Positions 9,394 through 20,040 of a stretch of 64,000 bases of DNA are shown here, one piece after another. The notes under the pieces are model-generated. The model ran no database searches and was not told the DNA's origin. It was given only the letters and a program-made list of their open reading frames with translations. Position numbers and translations under genes: made by a program. Source of the DNA: Prorocentrum cordatum (Eukaryota > Sar > Dinophyceae > Prorocentrales > Prorocentraceae); contig CAUYUJ010018898.1 in the NCBI GenBank assembly GCA_963575745.1, positions 20,848-84,847 of the forward strand. The letters run 5' to 3'. The stretch's first letter is position 1; every line of letters begins with the position of its first letter.

Positions 9394-9613
9394 GACCCGG
9401 GTCAATCCAGACCCGGGTCAGCAGGAAACCAAAAACTGCAATGCAGGAAAACAAAAACTGCAATACAGGTCTTCGCAAACCCGGGTCAGCCAATAGGCGC
9501 GGCCGCCTCGCGGCCACGAGCGGCTCGCTAACCCGGGTCAGCCAGAAGGGATCTTCGCAGGATCCTGCAGGATCCGGCGCCCTGGCTGACCCCCGTCTGG
9601 ATTGACCCCCGTC
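9394..9613 (+). mobile_element. Family C inverted-repeat element, copy 1
   Basis: 220 bp. It opens with the tandem pair GACCCGGGTCAATCCAGACC, CGGGTCAGC and closes with the complementary pair CTGGCTGACCCCCGTCTGG, ATTGACCCCCGTC. The interior has two ACTGCAATGCAGG-like repeats, CGCGGCCGCCTCGCGGCC and the palindrome GGATCCTGCAGGATCC. A second copy lies at 11265-11483. Homology extends outwards another 12-14 bp on both sides. Confidence 0.85.
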
Positions 9614-9830
9614 TCAAGGCTCCCGACCTTCTTCATTCGCAGCCAGCCCGGGCATTATTTTTGGGGGGAGGGGGGGGGGGGAACGGGAGGCCCTCGGATC
9701 TTGGCGCGGCAATCCAGGGCCCTCACAGACAGAGCCAGCTCGAAAAACGGCGCAAAACGATGGGGTCTAGGGCTCCGGTCGTGATTTGTCACGATGTTGC
9801 GATGTTTTCGCAACGTCGGATCTCAGGTGG

Positions 9831-9995
9831 GGGCATAACGTAGCGACCACCACCACCCCCAGACTGCTGTGCCGGACGCACTGCGGCAGCGCCGTGGACG
9901 CACTGAGGGGGGGAGCGTTACGTCATGGGGGAAAGGAGGGGGCGAGAAGGGTAAGGGGCATAACGCGCGTCATGGCCCAGAGGGTAAAAGAACAC
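9831..9995 (+). repeat. Dispersed repeat family O, copy 1
   Basis: Bounded by GGGGGCATAACGTAGCG and GCATAACGCGCGTCATGGCC, CAGAGGGT. Interior GACGCACTGCGGCAG and GGGAGCGTTACGTCATGG. The same unit occurs inverted at 51463-51625. A separate small hairpin (GATGTTGCGATGTTTTCGCA) precedes it at about 9792-9815. Confidence 0.65.
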
Positions 9996-10137
9996 TTGCC
10001 TCCATGGTCGGCGCCAGGCCATGAGATCCGGGCATGGCACTTGAGCGACGAAAACCAACGGGCCCCATCGAAACGAAGGCGCTTACGCGCGACCTTACGC
10101 GAGCATCGTGCGCGCCAATGCAGGCGAAGATGACTAC

Positions 10138-10293
10138 CTACCAGACCACCCCAACCCAACCCGAAGACCCGAATTTCGGGTTTGGGGGGGTACGGGTTCC
10201 ATGTGTGTTTTCTCGATGTTCCACGACCCCCCCACACTGGAAATCGAGGATAAATTGGGGCCTTCGGGTTGGGTTGGGGTGGTTTGGTGGGTG
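10138..10293. repeat. 156-bp foldback, arms about 40 bp
   Basis: Left arm ACCAGACCACCCCAACCCAA, CCCGAAGACCCGAATTT is mirrored by AAATTGGGGCCTTCGGGTTG, GGTTGGGGTGGTTTGGTGG. The 75-bp spacer includes TTTCTCGATGTTCCACG. No second copy was found in the window. Confidence 0.85.
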
Positions 10294-10489
10294 GTGAGAA
10301 GACGAGCCCGCTTTCTTTCGTCGCTCAACTGTTTCTGTTTCGCAACGGGCGCGTCGCCAGCTCTCGGGGCCTGCGGCCTGCGAGACATGCTACAGGAAGG
10401 TGGAGCCTGGAGTCCGCGCCGTGTGTTGTCGCGATGCTGACATCCTGGCCCTGCGCCAGAGGTCATGACGCACCTCCTAGGAAGTCTTT

Positions 10490-10685
10490 TCGGGTCGGGC
10501 GAAAGGGGGGGATAGCAAAGGGGGGGGGGAGAATCAGCTCACGTAGCTGATTTTCCTGGCGCCTCCCGTCGCTGGAGGCGGCTATGTATCGAGGAATGGG
10601 CTCCTCGGTGAGGCCGAAACCAGCTGCATGCAGCAAATTTCGTAACCCCCCCTTTCCCAACCCCCCCCCTTTCGTCCGGCCCGAT
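10490..10685 (+). mobile_element. Family D inverted-repeat element, copy 1
   Basis: 196 bp with termini TTCGGGTCGGGCGAAAGGGG and CCCCTTTCGTCCGGCCCGAT. The interior, highly conserved with the copy at 16638-16835, contains the hairpin AATCAGCTCACGTAGCTGAT, then GGCGCCTC, CTATGTATCGAGGAATGGGC, and CAGCTGCATGCAGCAAATTT. No target duplication recognised. Confidence 0.85.
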
Positions 10686-10699
10686 CTTCGTAAGAACGA

Positions 10700-11240
10700 T
10701 GCAGGGGTACCCACCCAGATTACAGGGGGCAAGAAACCCAAGGGCGGACTTCCACGGCTCGTGTCTGTGCAGATTGGTACATGTCTCGGGCACGCTTCGG
10801 GGGGGCTCCCCGAGCCCGGGGCACCCCTTGGACGCGATGGGCCCCAGGCCCCGACGGCGCTACAGTCTCACAGCGGCGTGAGATCCCGACAACTAGAGCC
10901 ATCGCGCGAAGTTCGACTCGCCATGGGACCAATCGTGCAGCGCGTCGGAGGGCCGTGTCGAGATGATCGAATCCTTGGCTTGGAAGTGCACGCTTTGGCG
11001 TCTGAAGTCACAGTGGGGATCTGGTACTCGCATCCGCAGGCAATCTTGCAACGATCATATGGAAAAGTTGGGCCCACGATTCTTATTGGAGCCACACGTT
11101 CGCAACACATGGGAACTCCAGGACAAGAAACGAAAACACGTCTGGAACCCTTCTGGTGTTTGACTGGTCCGGCCTCTTGGACATCCTGCACGGGCACTTT
11201 GGCAGCACCTTGGGAACTCCTTGCGCTGCTGGAGATTTCC
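10700..11240. other. Unique intergenic sequence, no gene recognised
   Basis: Moderate-complexity sequence with a plus-strand open frame across 10584-11459, but the translation has no recognisable domain and runs through a D and a C element, which argues against coding. Confidence 0.4.
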
Positions 11241-11264
11241 CATGGCAGTCTTCGGGGATCTTCT

Positions 11265-11483
11265 AACCCGGGTCAATCCAGACCCGGGTCAGCAGGAAAC
11301 AAAAAACTGCAATGCAGGAAAAAAAAATGCACCGCAGGTCCTCGCAGACCCGGGTCAGCCAATACGCGCGGCCGCCTCGCGGCCACGAGCGGCTCCCTAA
11401 CCCGGGTCAGCCAGAGGGGGTCTTCGCAGGATCCTGCAGGATCTGGACCCCCTGGCTGACCCCCGTTTGCATTGACCCCCGTC
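11265..11483 (+). mobile_element. Family C inverted-repeat element, copy 2
   Basis: 219 bp, about 90 per cent alike to 9394-9613 across the whole length, including the paired terminal repeats (AACCCGGGTCAATCCAGACC ... ATTGACCCCCGTC) and the central GGATCCTGCAGGATC palindrome. The shared outer flank TTCGGGGATCTTCT / CTCGAGGCTCCCGAAG suggests that the true termini lie about 14 bp further out. Confidence 0.85.
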
Positions 11484-11489
11484 TCGAGG

Positions 11490-12140
11490 CTCCCGAAGTC
11501 TGGGGGCCTCCTGGGACCGGCGCGGGGCCCACCACAACTTCTGCAGAGCTCCCGGAACCCCTGGGAAGCTCGGGGGAGGCCCTGGCGTGGCCCCCAGCGA
11601 GGAGGCGCCACTCACGGGGCCCTGGGCGAGGCCAGAGGAGGAGGCGAGAGAGGGAAGGAACGGAGAAAGGTACACACGAAGAGCGAGTGTGGAGCAGCCC
11701 CTGGTGGGAAAGGAGGCGAAGTTCGCTAGGGCTCCCAACTTCGCGCTTCGCGCTGCGCGAAGCGCGAAGCGCGAATAACTTCGCGCTCTCGCGCCGCCCT
11801 CCCAAAGGGAGAATAGGAGGACGAGGAGGAGGGGGAGAAGGAACGAGGACCGCGAAGCGCGAAGCGCGAATAACTTCGCGCCCTCGAGGGAGCCCTTGCG
11901 AAGGCAAGATTGACATGCAGCGAAAGGGCGCAGGAAAGAGAGATGCCGCGAAGTGCAAGAGAAAAGGGTGCTCAGGCGCGGGAGGCGTAAGGGTGAGAGA
12001 GGAAGAGGAGGGGGGGACCAGTCAACACAGACATGCACCAGCCTATGGCACACCGCCTGGGCAATATTCCCCAATCAGAACTTGCCTCTGTCGGGGTCGT
12101 AACGGATTCATATGGTTAGGTGAGATGGCGCCGACTTCGG
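11490..12140. other. GC-rich intergenic with hairpin repeats
   Basis: Contains an inverted repeat at 11739-11769 (arms CTTCGCGCTTCGCG around CTG) and the phrase GAAGCGCGAATAACTTCGCG at 11765-11785 and 11862-11881. Frames are Arg/Ser-rich with no recognisable domain. Confidence 0.5.
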
Positions 12141-12144
12141 CCGC

Positions 12145-12197
12145 ACGCCCGGGTGCCCGGGTGCCCAGGTGCCCACGTGCCCAGGTGCCCGGGTGCC
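12145..12197. repeat. 9-bp tandem repeat (GTGCCCGGG)n
   Basis: Six units of GTGCCCGGG with CAGG and CACG variants lead directly into the octamer array. Confidence 0.85.
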
Positions 12198-12555
12198 CGG
12201 TAGCCCTATAGCCCTATAGCCCTATAGCCTCATAGCCCTACAGCCCAATAGCCCTATAGCCCTATAGCCATATAGCCCTATAGCCCAATTAACCCTATAG
12301 CCCTACAGCCTAACAGCCCTACAGCCCTATAGCCCTGTAGGCCTGTAGCCCTATAGCCCTATAGCCCAATAGCCCTACTGAAGCCCTACTATAGCCCTAT
12401 AGCCCTATAGACCTATAGCCCTATAGCCGTATAACCCTAGAGACCTAGAGCCCTATAGCCCTATAGCCCTATAGGCCTATAACCCTATAGCCATGTAGCC
12501 TTATAGCCCTATAGCCCAATAGTCCTAATAGCCCATAGCCCTATATCCCTAAAAA
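12198..12555. repeat. Octamer array (TAGCCCTA)n, about 360 bp
   Basis: Degenerate repeats of TAGCCCTA with single-base variants and short indels. The unit differs from the plant-type telomere repeat (CCCTAAA). The array lies just beyond the 3' side of a minus-strand LINE, where its sense would be (TAGGGCTA)n. Confidence 0.92.
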
Positions 12556-12785
12556 GATTATGACTGGGCCGTTCTCCGGTAACATAAAAAGCGGATATAC
12601 GACTGCGCGTGGTGACTAATTTGCACACGAACTGACCCCGCTATAACTTTGGCGGCCGAGCTTCCAGTGCCCGCGCCACTGCCTTGGAATCCCCCCTCCT
12701 GGCTCACATACAGGAGCTCGTCAACAACATGATTCAGGTAGGCTTATTTTTCTCATATGATCGCCCGCGTCGCTTCTGGAGCGTC

Positions 12786-14593
12786 TCACTCAGAGGAACA
12801 GCTTTCGCCTTGGATAATACAATGGAGTTCAAAGCTGTGGAATAATATGACTGATCGATCTTTATTATTAATCGGACGCACGACACTTGGAAACTGTTCA
12901 GCCTGGCGCGGTCTGCATGAAGAAAAAAAGGAAAAATCTAAATTGCACAAAAGGTTTAGGATCACAACCGCACTAAACAGGGGCAGTTTCCTGGTTTCAC
13001 TGATGCCCGCATGGTTCAAACATGGGCTCAATTCTTTGAAAAGTCCCCTCGCCTCTCCCAGCCGTCTTGTGATTTCCAGTTTGATTTCAGCTTGGTAATG
13101 CAGCAAGCCACTCACATGAACTGATTGTTGTAGTTCCCTGATATGCTGCACGAGCGGATCGTGTATGACCCAGGGGCTGTTGATTGCCATGGCCACAGCA
13201 TCACCCCAGTTCAAATCCAGATCATACTGCTTTCCCATGCGGATAGCAAATTCGTGATTTGATGTGGATCGCGTTCGCGAGCATCGTGTAGTCTGCGCAC
13301 AATATGTCCTTGCACACAACCTCGCATACGACTTCCATACGTTTGTCAAGCCGGCCGGCGTCAAAGAACATTGGAGGATACTGGAAAGGAACGGGGAGAC
13401 ACGGCAGCCTTGAGCGATGCCCGCCCTCAGTTTTCTTGTGCTGGAATCCCCTGTTGGTTCTTTAAATATTACAAGAACGTGTTTCGTATATCTCAGAGAT
13501 GATGTTCAGCATGGGTTCTGGGACACCAAACTCTCCAAACATCTGATCACAGCATCGTACTACACCGTGTCAACAAAAATGTACCATCCAAATATATAAC
13601 AAGTAAGCCGAGGTGTTGCGAAGTCCGCGTTGCATCGAACATGCGGCGTGCGATCGACAGAGCATCTACCGTGCTACGTATTGGCATGACACCACACTGG
13701 GTGGAGCGAATCTTATATTCGGACCCTCCTCGTTGAAGTCGTTTTTGAATTATCGACGCCAATACAGTGTAACCCACGTGAAATCGAGAGATCGGGCGAT
13801 AGTTATCCGGTAGGCTCGCGCTCCCTTTTTTCCACAACAATACAACGGCACGAATTCGCCAAGAGTCTGGTATGTCTTTACACTCCCAGCTTTTTGCGGT
13901 GCTCGCCATACAAAAAGGTTGCTCAAAATTCTGGCGGTATCCTATCGTTCCCTGCTGCTTTTCCCACTACCGGATATTTCAACGCTCTCGTCAATTCATC
14001 CATTGTAAACTTGCCAGTGTCTATCGGCAGCGGAGCCCCCATGCGCTGATTCTCTTTTGAGTGAATGCTTGCATGTTCGATGTCCAACAGAATTTTCTCA
14101 AAATGATCCTCCAATGCGTCTGCTCGTTGATCGATTTCCACTGGCTCACCTGCAAAATTCTTCAATGCAATCGATGTCTTTCCCAAGTCTTTCATAGCGC
14201 TTTGACGGCATGCCACGATCCCCCAACAAATTGTGTGATTAGCAGTTTCCGTGTGTCCTGTCGGGTCGCCTTTTTGGTAGCTTTGTTCAAATGTTACTCA
14301 CCAATTGTGTATCCCATGTCCCGTGATGTATTTCGTTGGTTGAACCCGCTGAGCGTATCCACTGATATCCATTGTTGTTGGCGGCCCCAGTCTGATGCCA
14401 CGGCCACTCCTGATGCTCCTCGCATTGTTTCTGCCACTGCTTCTGCGTGATCGTCCAAAGTCTGATCATCGACATCAAAATGAGTTGCAATATCAAACGC
14501 TTGTGTATACGCTCGCCCAATGTCTGAAGACTCCCCTAAACTCTTCAAAAGACATCGTGGCTGTCCAGTGTGCTTCTTGTTTGCCAAATGCAA
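12786..14593 (-). pseudogene. LINE-type reverse transcriptase, degraded (LINE-1 of window)
   Basis: Read from high to low coordinates across several frames, this encodes a non-LTR reverse transcriptase. Recognisable blocks are the pre-finger KAAGNDRIPPEF (about 13925-13960), DSWRIRAVVLLWKKG and DNYRPIS (about 13810-13870), IRSTQCGVMP (about 13690-13720), GIAQGCRVSPF (about 13390-13420) and the catalytic loop, here LCADYTMLA (about 13275-13304). Active enzymes have two adjacent aspartates in that loop; the second is Tyr here. Stops and frameshifts separate the blocks. A thumb-like helical region follows (12786-13260). It is dead as an autonomous element. Confidence 0.88.
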
Positions 14594-14622
14594 TACGCAG
14601 CGAGACTGTCATCAGAAAGTTC

Positions 14623-15374
14623 CTAGTTTGCAGAGTTAGCGCCCTGTCTGTCCAGATCTCGCTCACCATAGGCATAGATCATAGCTTCGACATCAACCAG
14701 ACAGCAGTTCAATTGAGCTAAGCGTTTGTTCTCTACGCCAGTGTTCGGCCCTATCCCGTGCGCCGTGACATGGTCGAAACACGCGTTCGCAATGATCGAC
14801 TTGGTCTCCCCGCAGGTTTCTAGTAGGAGCTCCATGTTTGTGGTTGCGCCTCCACCACGTCGTACTCTCTCGGCAAATGTACGCCCAACGTTGCGTTGAA
14901 ATCCCCCATGGCGCTCGTACCATTATGCTTGCCGTAGCTCGTCCATGCGTTGCCAACGCTGTCGAGTAAAATGTTTCCTTGTTCCATACTCTTTCAAGCC
15001 ATGCGGAGCATACACGCTCATAATGTTGAAATTTTCACCTTTCATTTCAGTCTTTGAAGCTGCGAGTCGGTGGCCAACTAGTTTCAAGCTGGCAACTGAA
15101 CGATTCGCCTGTGGAAAAATCATGAAAACCACGCCTGAATAAAAGGTAGCAACTTGTGATACCGATGGTCCCAGACAGTATCACTAGGTATCCATATCAA
15201 AAGACGTGTTTTGATTCCGCGACGTGGGTTTCCTGCATGCACAAAATGCGTAGACCTCTCTGTTCCAGATGGTTTTGGATTGCTGTCTGCTTGCTGTGAT
15301 CTTGCCCCAACACTTGAAAGTTCCAAGTGGCGACCATTTGATTGTCCCAAGGTGTGCAATGGCGACGCGGACAC
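14623..15374 (-). pseudogene. LINE apurinic-type endonuclease domain, degraded
   Basis: Directly upstream of the reverse transcriptase remnants on the same strand. Frames contain ATWNFQVLGQDHSK, LRILCMQETHV (the conserved Asn and Glu blocks of exonuclease III-like LINE endonucleases), ENFNIMSVYAPHG, and a later GDQVDHCERVFRPCHG-like stretch in which the usual Gly-Asp-Phe-Asn core has decayed. At least four frame changes occur. Together with 12786-14593 it defines one LINE of about 2.6 kb whose 5' end fades near 15.4 kb. Confidence 0.8.
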
Positions 15375-15720
15375 GCATGTTTGTCATCCGCCCCTTTCCT
15401 CCGACGATCCTCCTGTAGATCAGTATTGCGATCCCTGCCTGCCGTACCGGTAAGACCAGCATAGGGCATGAGAGATGGGGGATAAGAGGATGAAGAAAGT
15501 GAAGGGCAAGACGGGTCAGGGTCTCGTCCAGCAACACTTTGCCCACAACCGGCTGGTTGGCACCAACATGCTGTGTTGGAATATCGTGGGGCTGTGTCCA
15601 CAGAGGTGGCACCATATGCTGCGAGCTCCTCGTCGGATGCACTTGACATTGAGACGGTGCTTGACAACAGATAATCAGAGTGAGGCCATGGCGTGAGGAA
15701 AAAACTGTACAATCGTGTAG

Positions 15721-15798
15721 AGGAGGAGGAGGAGGAGGAGGAGGAGGCGGAGGAGGGGGAGGGGGAGGGGGGAGGAGGGGAAGAAGGATGAGGAGGAG
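15721..15798. repeat. (GGA)n purine tract
   Basis: About 75 bp of GGA and GGGA units at the 5' side of the degraded LINE. Confidence 0.9.
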
Positions 15799-15884
15799 TG
15801 AGGGGGAGAGTATTCGTACACCTTCTGGAATGGAGGCGTCTTCGACCCGAGACGCGCAAGAAGAGATATCTGGTAGTCTCTACG

Positions 15885-16200
15885 GGGGGCCCCTCGGGGG
15901 ACTCCCGAGGGCCACTCGGGAGTCCATTCGGGGGCCTCTTGGGGGCTGCTGGGAGGCTTCTTGGGGGAGCTCTGGGGGCTTCTTGGTAGGGGCCGACGGG
16001 CTGCTCCCGGGGCCACCTTCCGAGGGCCACTCGGGGGGCGCTTCGGGCATCTGGGCCTCTCTGGGATCTCTTGGGGCCCTCTTGAGGCGCATTTGGGCCG
16101 GCTTGGGCCATCCTTGGCCTCTTGGGGCCCTCCTGGGGGCCTCTTCGGCGGCCTCGGGGCGCTCCTGGGGACCTCTCGAAGCCGCCTGGGGCGCTGGTGG
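15885..16200 (-). repeat. Degenerate CCTCTTGGGGGC repeat block (family R, reverse)
   Basis: Loose tandem repeats of CTTGGGGGCCTC with variable spacing. It is the reverse complement of the CCCAAGANGGCCC blocks at 24770-25115, 34800-35270, 35520-36005, 36475-36720 and 43570-43760. It ends abruptly at a unique stretch (GAATGAAGATGCCAAACATA). Confidence 0.75.
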
Positions 16201-16514
16201 GACAGCAAGAATGAAGATGCCAAACATATACGCTGTCCCAAAGGACTTGCGGCGACGTTTGCCTCTCGGAGCCCTCGAGGTGGTTCCTTTCGAGCCGTCT
16301 TGGGCCAACGTATGCATAGAGATGCTACGGTCGGGGCCTGTAGAGCCTCGCCCTGACGACCTTGGGAGTCCCTGGACAGGGAAGACAGGGCCATATGCTG
16401 GCAGGCGTACGAGGAGGGGCATGTCAGACCCTCGGATGCAGGAGCGGTGAAGACCGCCGCAAAATGCACCACGGGAAGTACCCAGATTTCAGCGTGAGCT
16501 CCCACGTGGACGAC

Positions 16515-16518
<4 letters not shown>

Positions 16519-16557
<39 letters not shown>

Positions 16558-16566
16558 GCACACACT
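16519..16566. repeat. (CA)n microsatellite
   Basis: About 24 CA units with one CGCG interruption. Confidence 0.93.
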
Positions 16567-16637
16567 TTGAGACGCCTCGAGCCTACCTTGGGAAGACAAG
16601 AGGCGTCTTGGTGGCCTCTTGGGCGCCCAGGGAGAAA

Positions 16638-16835
16638 GTCGGGCTGGGCGAAAGGGGGAAAATAGCAAAGGGGGGGGGTGAGAATCAGCTCACGTAGCTG
16701 ATTTTCCCGGCGCCTCTCGGTGCCGGAGGCGGCCATGTATCGAGGAATGGGCCCCTCGGTGGGGCTGAAACCAGCTGCATGCAGCAAATTTCGTAACCCC
16801 CCCCTTCCCTATCCCCCCCTTTCGTCCGGCCCGAT
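16638..16835 (+). mobile_element. Family D inverted-repeat element, copy 2
   Basis: 198 bp, matching 10490-10685 along its whole length. Termini GTCGGGCTGGGCGAAAGGGG and CCTTTCGTCCGGCCCGAT. The hairpin AATCAGCTCACGTAGCTGAT and the CAGCTGCATGCAGCAAATTT segment are identical in both copies, whereas flanks are unrelated. Confidence 0.87.
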
Positions 16836-17049
16836 TCTACCGTAGGGGGTCCCTGGTGGTCTTTGGTCCAGGGCCCAACGGGGCTTGACAAGGAGGGACA
16901 CATGCTGAAGGAGAAGTGGAGCCTCTGAAGACGAAGAGCAGGAGGAGGACAGAGAGAAGGAGGACAGAGAGGAAGGGCCATCATGCCCCTCGTCCACGTG
17001 TGCCTGCCCATCCTGCCACCGTGCCTGCGTGCTAGGTCTGAGACCTCTT

Positions 17050-17525
17050 GAATGCCTGTTCGGGTCTCTGGGGAAGCCTCTGGGCAGCCTCCCTTGGAGG
17101 CAGGTTCGAAGCCTCTGGGAGCGCCTTTCGGGGCCTCGCTCGGGCCTCTTGGGTCCTTTTGGGGAGACCTTGGGGGCCTGCTGGCGGTCTTCGGAGTCCC
17201 CTTGGGGCAGAAGCCTCGAAATTTGGGTCCCCCTTTTGGAGCGCCCATTGGGGACGTATTGGGCGGTCATGGGTATCTCTTGGGCCTTTGGGGGACTTCT
17301 TAGGCCGTCTTGCGGCTCTCTTGAGGGCCTCTGGGGCCGTCTTGGACGCTGTGAGAAAAACACGAATGTACCAGGAATACTAGACACGCGCGCTTTCCTA
17401 CAGTCTGGGGCGACTTGTGCCTCCCCGGGCCCTCGTAGTAGTCCTCTTGGAGCTGTCTTGGGGCGTCTTGGGGCGTCTTGGGGGCCTCTTGGCCCGTCTT
17501 GACGCCCTCTGGAGCCGTTCAGAAG
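17050..17525 (-). repeat. Family R degenerate repeat block (reverse)
   Basis: Repeats of GGGCCTCTTGGG and related words. Interrupted near 17345-17395 by a unique AAAAACACGAATGTACCAGG segment. No coding evidence. Confidence 0.7.
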
Positions 17526-17694
17526 CCATCTTGGCCCGTCTGTGACTGGTTTGGACCCTACCCAGAAGCTCTGGGGCGGGGCTGGGAAAGCTCCGGGGGG
17601 CGGGAGGCCCCGGGGAGGCCCCGCTGGGGGAGGGGGAACTCAGTGTTGCTGAGGTGCCTCTGGCGGTCTTCGGCCCAATGGCCCCTGGGGCCAG

Positions 17695-17795
17695 GCTTCT
17701 GTATGTGAGAAACGTGGCCGGCCCGAAAGTCTCGACCGTTGACCCAGGACCGAACTTTTCGTCCGATATCGTTTTTCCAAAGCATCGGGGCCAGA
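17695..17795 (-). repeat. Dispersed repeat family E, diverged copy
   Basis: In reverse orientation it shares GAAAGTCTCGACCGTTGACC, CAGGACCGAAC, CCGATATCGTTTTTCC and CATCGGGGCC with the E copies at 1850-2062 and 27405-27560. More diverged than the others. Confidence 0.5.
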
Positions 17796-18193
17796 TAATG
17801 CCTCTTGGAGACCGAGCCAGCCAAAGATGATTACCAATAAAAGGACCCCTGACCCTTTGGGGGAGGACCTACGTTGGAGGGCCGAAAACATTGGGGATGG
17901 GAGGTCTTTTTCTGCAAGTGTATCGAACCAAACCGCCTAGATTGATCACCCCTGACGTAAAGACGGGGACCTCAGTGAGACTACGCGCTCATCGTGTTAT
18001 CAGGGATAGGGGTTCCTTTACCCTCGATGAAAAGGGTTTCCGTCGAGTTTGTCTGCACGACGCGAGGGGGCTCGGGGATGTGGGCACACTCGGGCGGCCC
18101 CTCTCCTGCCCCCCGCAGCGCCTCCCCGCACCTCGCTCGCCCAGCCAGCGCGGCGCCCGCCCTCAGTGCAGTCAGGCCCAGCTCCTGTCGAGG

Positions 18194-18231
<38 letters not shown>

Positions 18232-18232
18232 C
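18194..18232. repeat. (ACG)n microsatellite
   Basis: Thirteen ACG triplets inside a GC-rich segment with no supported gene. Confidence 0.9.
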
Positions 18233-18720
18233 GACGCCGTCCCAAACGACCGAGAGCTCTGAGGTCCATGGTCCCCGGACGTCCAAAGTTGCCCCCGCCG
18301 CCCCTGAAGGCGGACCTGTGGAGACCTCGGGGACGCCAAAGGCGACCACGACGACGGGCAGCAGCGGCGACAGCGACGCCGTCAGGCCCAGCTCCTCTCG
18401 AGGATCTTCAGCTGCACCCTCTGCGACTTCGACCGCGTCCGCCGGAGGCCCTGGATCAGTTTCGTGACGATGTCGATGTGGGCCTGGCGGGCTCAAGGAT
18501 CGAGGATTGAAGATTGAGTGTCAACGGAAGAGACCAATGCCAGGCCCCTTGCTTGCCACCCTGCTTGTCCAAGCTTGAAAGCAATATCAGTATCGAGACA
18601 CACCGAACAAAAACACCAAAATTACGCCGCCGAGAAACCCCAAATACTTATATTATGGCTGGAGCGATGATAGCTGAAGTGAAGCATGTGAGAATGATGT
18701 TCGTCGTTCGTGGCCATTCC

Positions 18721-19283
18721 CTGCGCACCCCCTCTGGTGTCCAGAAAGTGCAACTCCTGTTGCGCCCTTGACGACAGGCTCGGATAGCGGCCGCGCTCAG
18801 AGACCACCACCTGCGAACCCCCTAAGGTTACGAGAATCTGCCACGCCTGCTCTGCCAGCGTTCCCCTGTGCCCTGAGCACGACCGGCACGGATAGCAAAC
18901 TTGCGTACCGATGTGCCCTGAGCACCACCGTCACGGATAGAGGCCGCGCTCAAGGACCACCCCGTGCGCACCCCCTGCGGTGTCCAGAATATGCCATGCC
19001 TGCTATGCCCTGGACGACCGGCACGGACAGCAGCGCCCTGGACCACCGGCACGGATAGCGGCCGCACTCAGGGACCACCCCCTGCGCACCCCCTATGGTG
19101 CCGGGAAAGTTCCACTCCTACTATGCCCAGGCCGACCGGAACGGATAGCGGCCGCGCTCAGGGACCACCTCCTGCGCACCTCCTTGTGGTGTCGGGAAAG
19201 TGCCACTCCTGCTATGCCCTGGACGACCGGCACGGATAGCGGCCGCGCTCAGGGACCACCCCCTGCGCACCCCCTATGCTCCT
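18721..19283. repeat. 90-bp tandem repeat, about 6 copies
   Basis: The phrase GCGGCCGCGCTCAGGGACCA recurs at about 18788, 18942, 19059, 19149 and 19239; the last three are exactly 90 bp apart. Each unit continues CCCTGCGCACCCCCT, then GGAAAGTGCCACTCCTGCTA, then GACCGGCACGGATA. The first units are rearranged or partially deleted. The 90-bp length keeps frames open but no domain is recognisable. Confidence 0.9.
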
Positions 19284-19561
19284 TGAGGTCTGATACGGCC
19301 AGATTTTGGCAACATGTTTTTGTTGGGCATCTACGGCCAGAATCGTTTTGGTCGTGGATGCAAAAGAACACGTAGACGTGGAACGCACGAGGAAGTAACA
19401 TATACGAAGGACGTGGCAGTGAAAAATCAATAGACGAGTTGGTTCGCAATGCGCTTGGCACCGACAGTTAGCTTATACAGTAAACGTCCAAATCAAACAC
19501 ATATTATTGCATGTTGTCCTCTTCCAACCCACATTCGTCCTTACCCTGGATTATTGTTTCC

Positions 19562-19607
19562 CCTCCTCCTTCTCCTCCCCTTCCTCCTCCTCCTCCTCCT
19601 CCTCATT

Positions 19608-19665
<58 letters not shown>

Positions 19666-19754
19666 CCATCATCCTCATCATCACCACCACCATCATCAGC
19701 AGCAGCAGTATCATCATCATCATCATCACCACCATCATCATCATCATGATCATG

Positions 19755-19810
<56 letters not shown>

Positions 19811-19835
19811 AATCATCATCATCATCATCACTTCC

Positions 19836-19871
<36 letters not shown>

Positions 19872-19872
19872 T
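19562..19872. repeat. Pyrimidine tract and (TCA)n array
   Basis: A TCC/TTC tract followed by about 265 bp of TCA triplets with ACC and AGC variants. His-, Ile- or Ser-only frames are artefacts. Confidence 0.95.
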
Positions 19873-20040
19873 CAGAGAGAGCGTGATCCACCGCCGCTTT
19901 ACTGTGGAAAATTGCCAACCTTTTCCTCCAGAACCCGGGGGTCCCCTCCCCCCCCTCCGAAAATCCCCCCCCCCTGCTGGAACCCCTCCCCCCCCCCCTC
20001 TCCCGGCAAAACCCCCCCTCCCCTAACCCCTCCCCCCCCC

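Noticed and set aside
12198-12555. Octamer array as a telomere or interstitial telomeric repeat
   Set aside because: The unit TAGCCCTA is not the CCCTAAA repeat expected for this group; it lacks the A-run and is degenerate.
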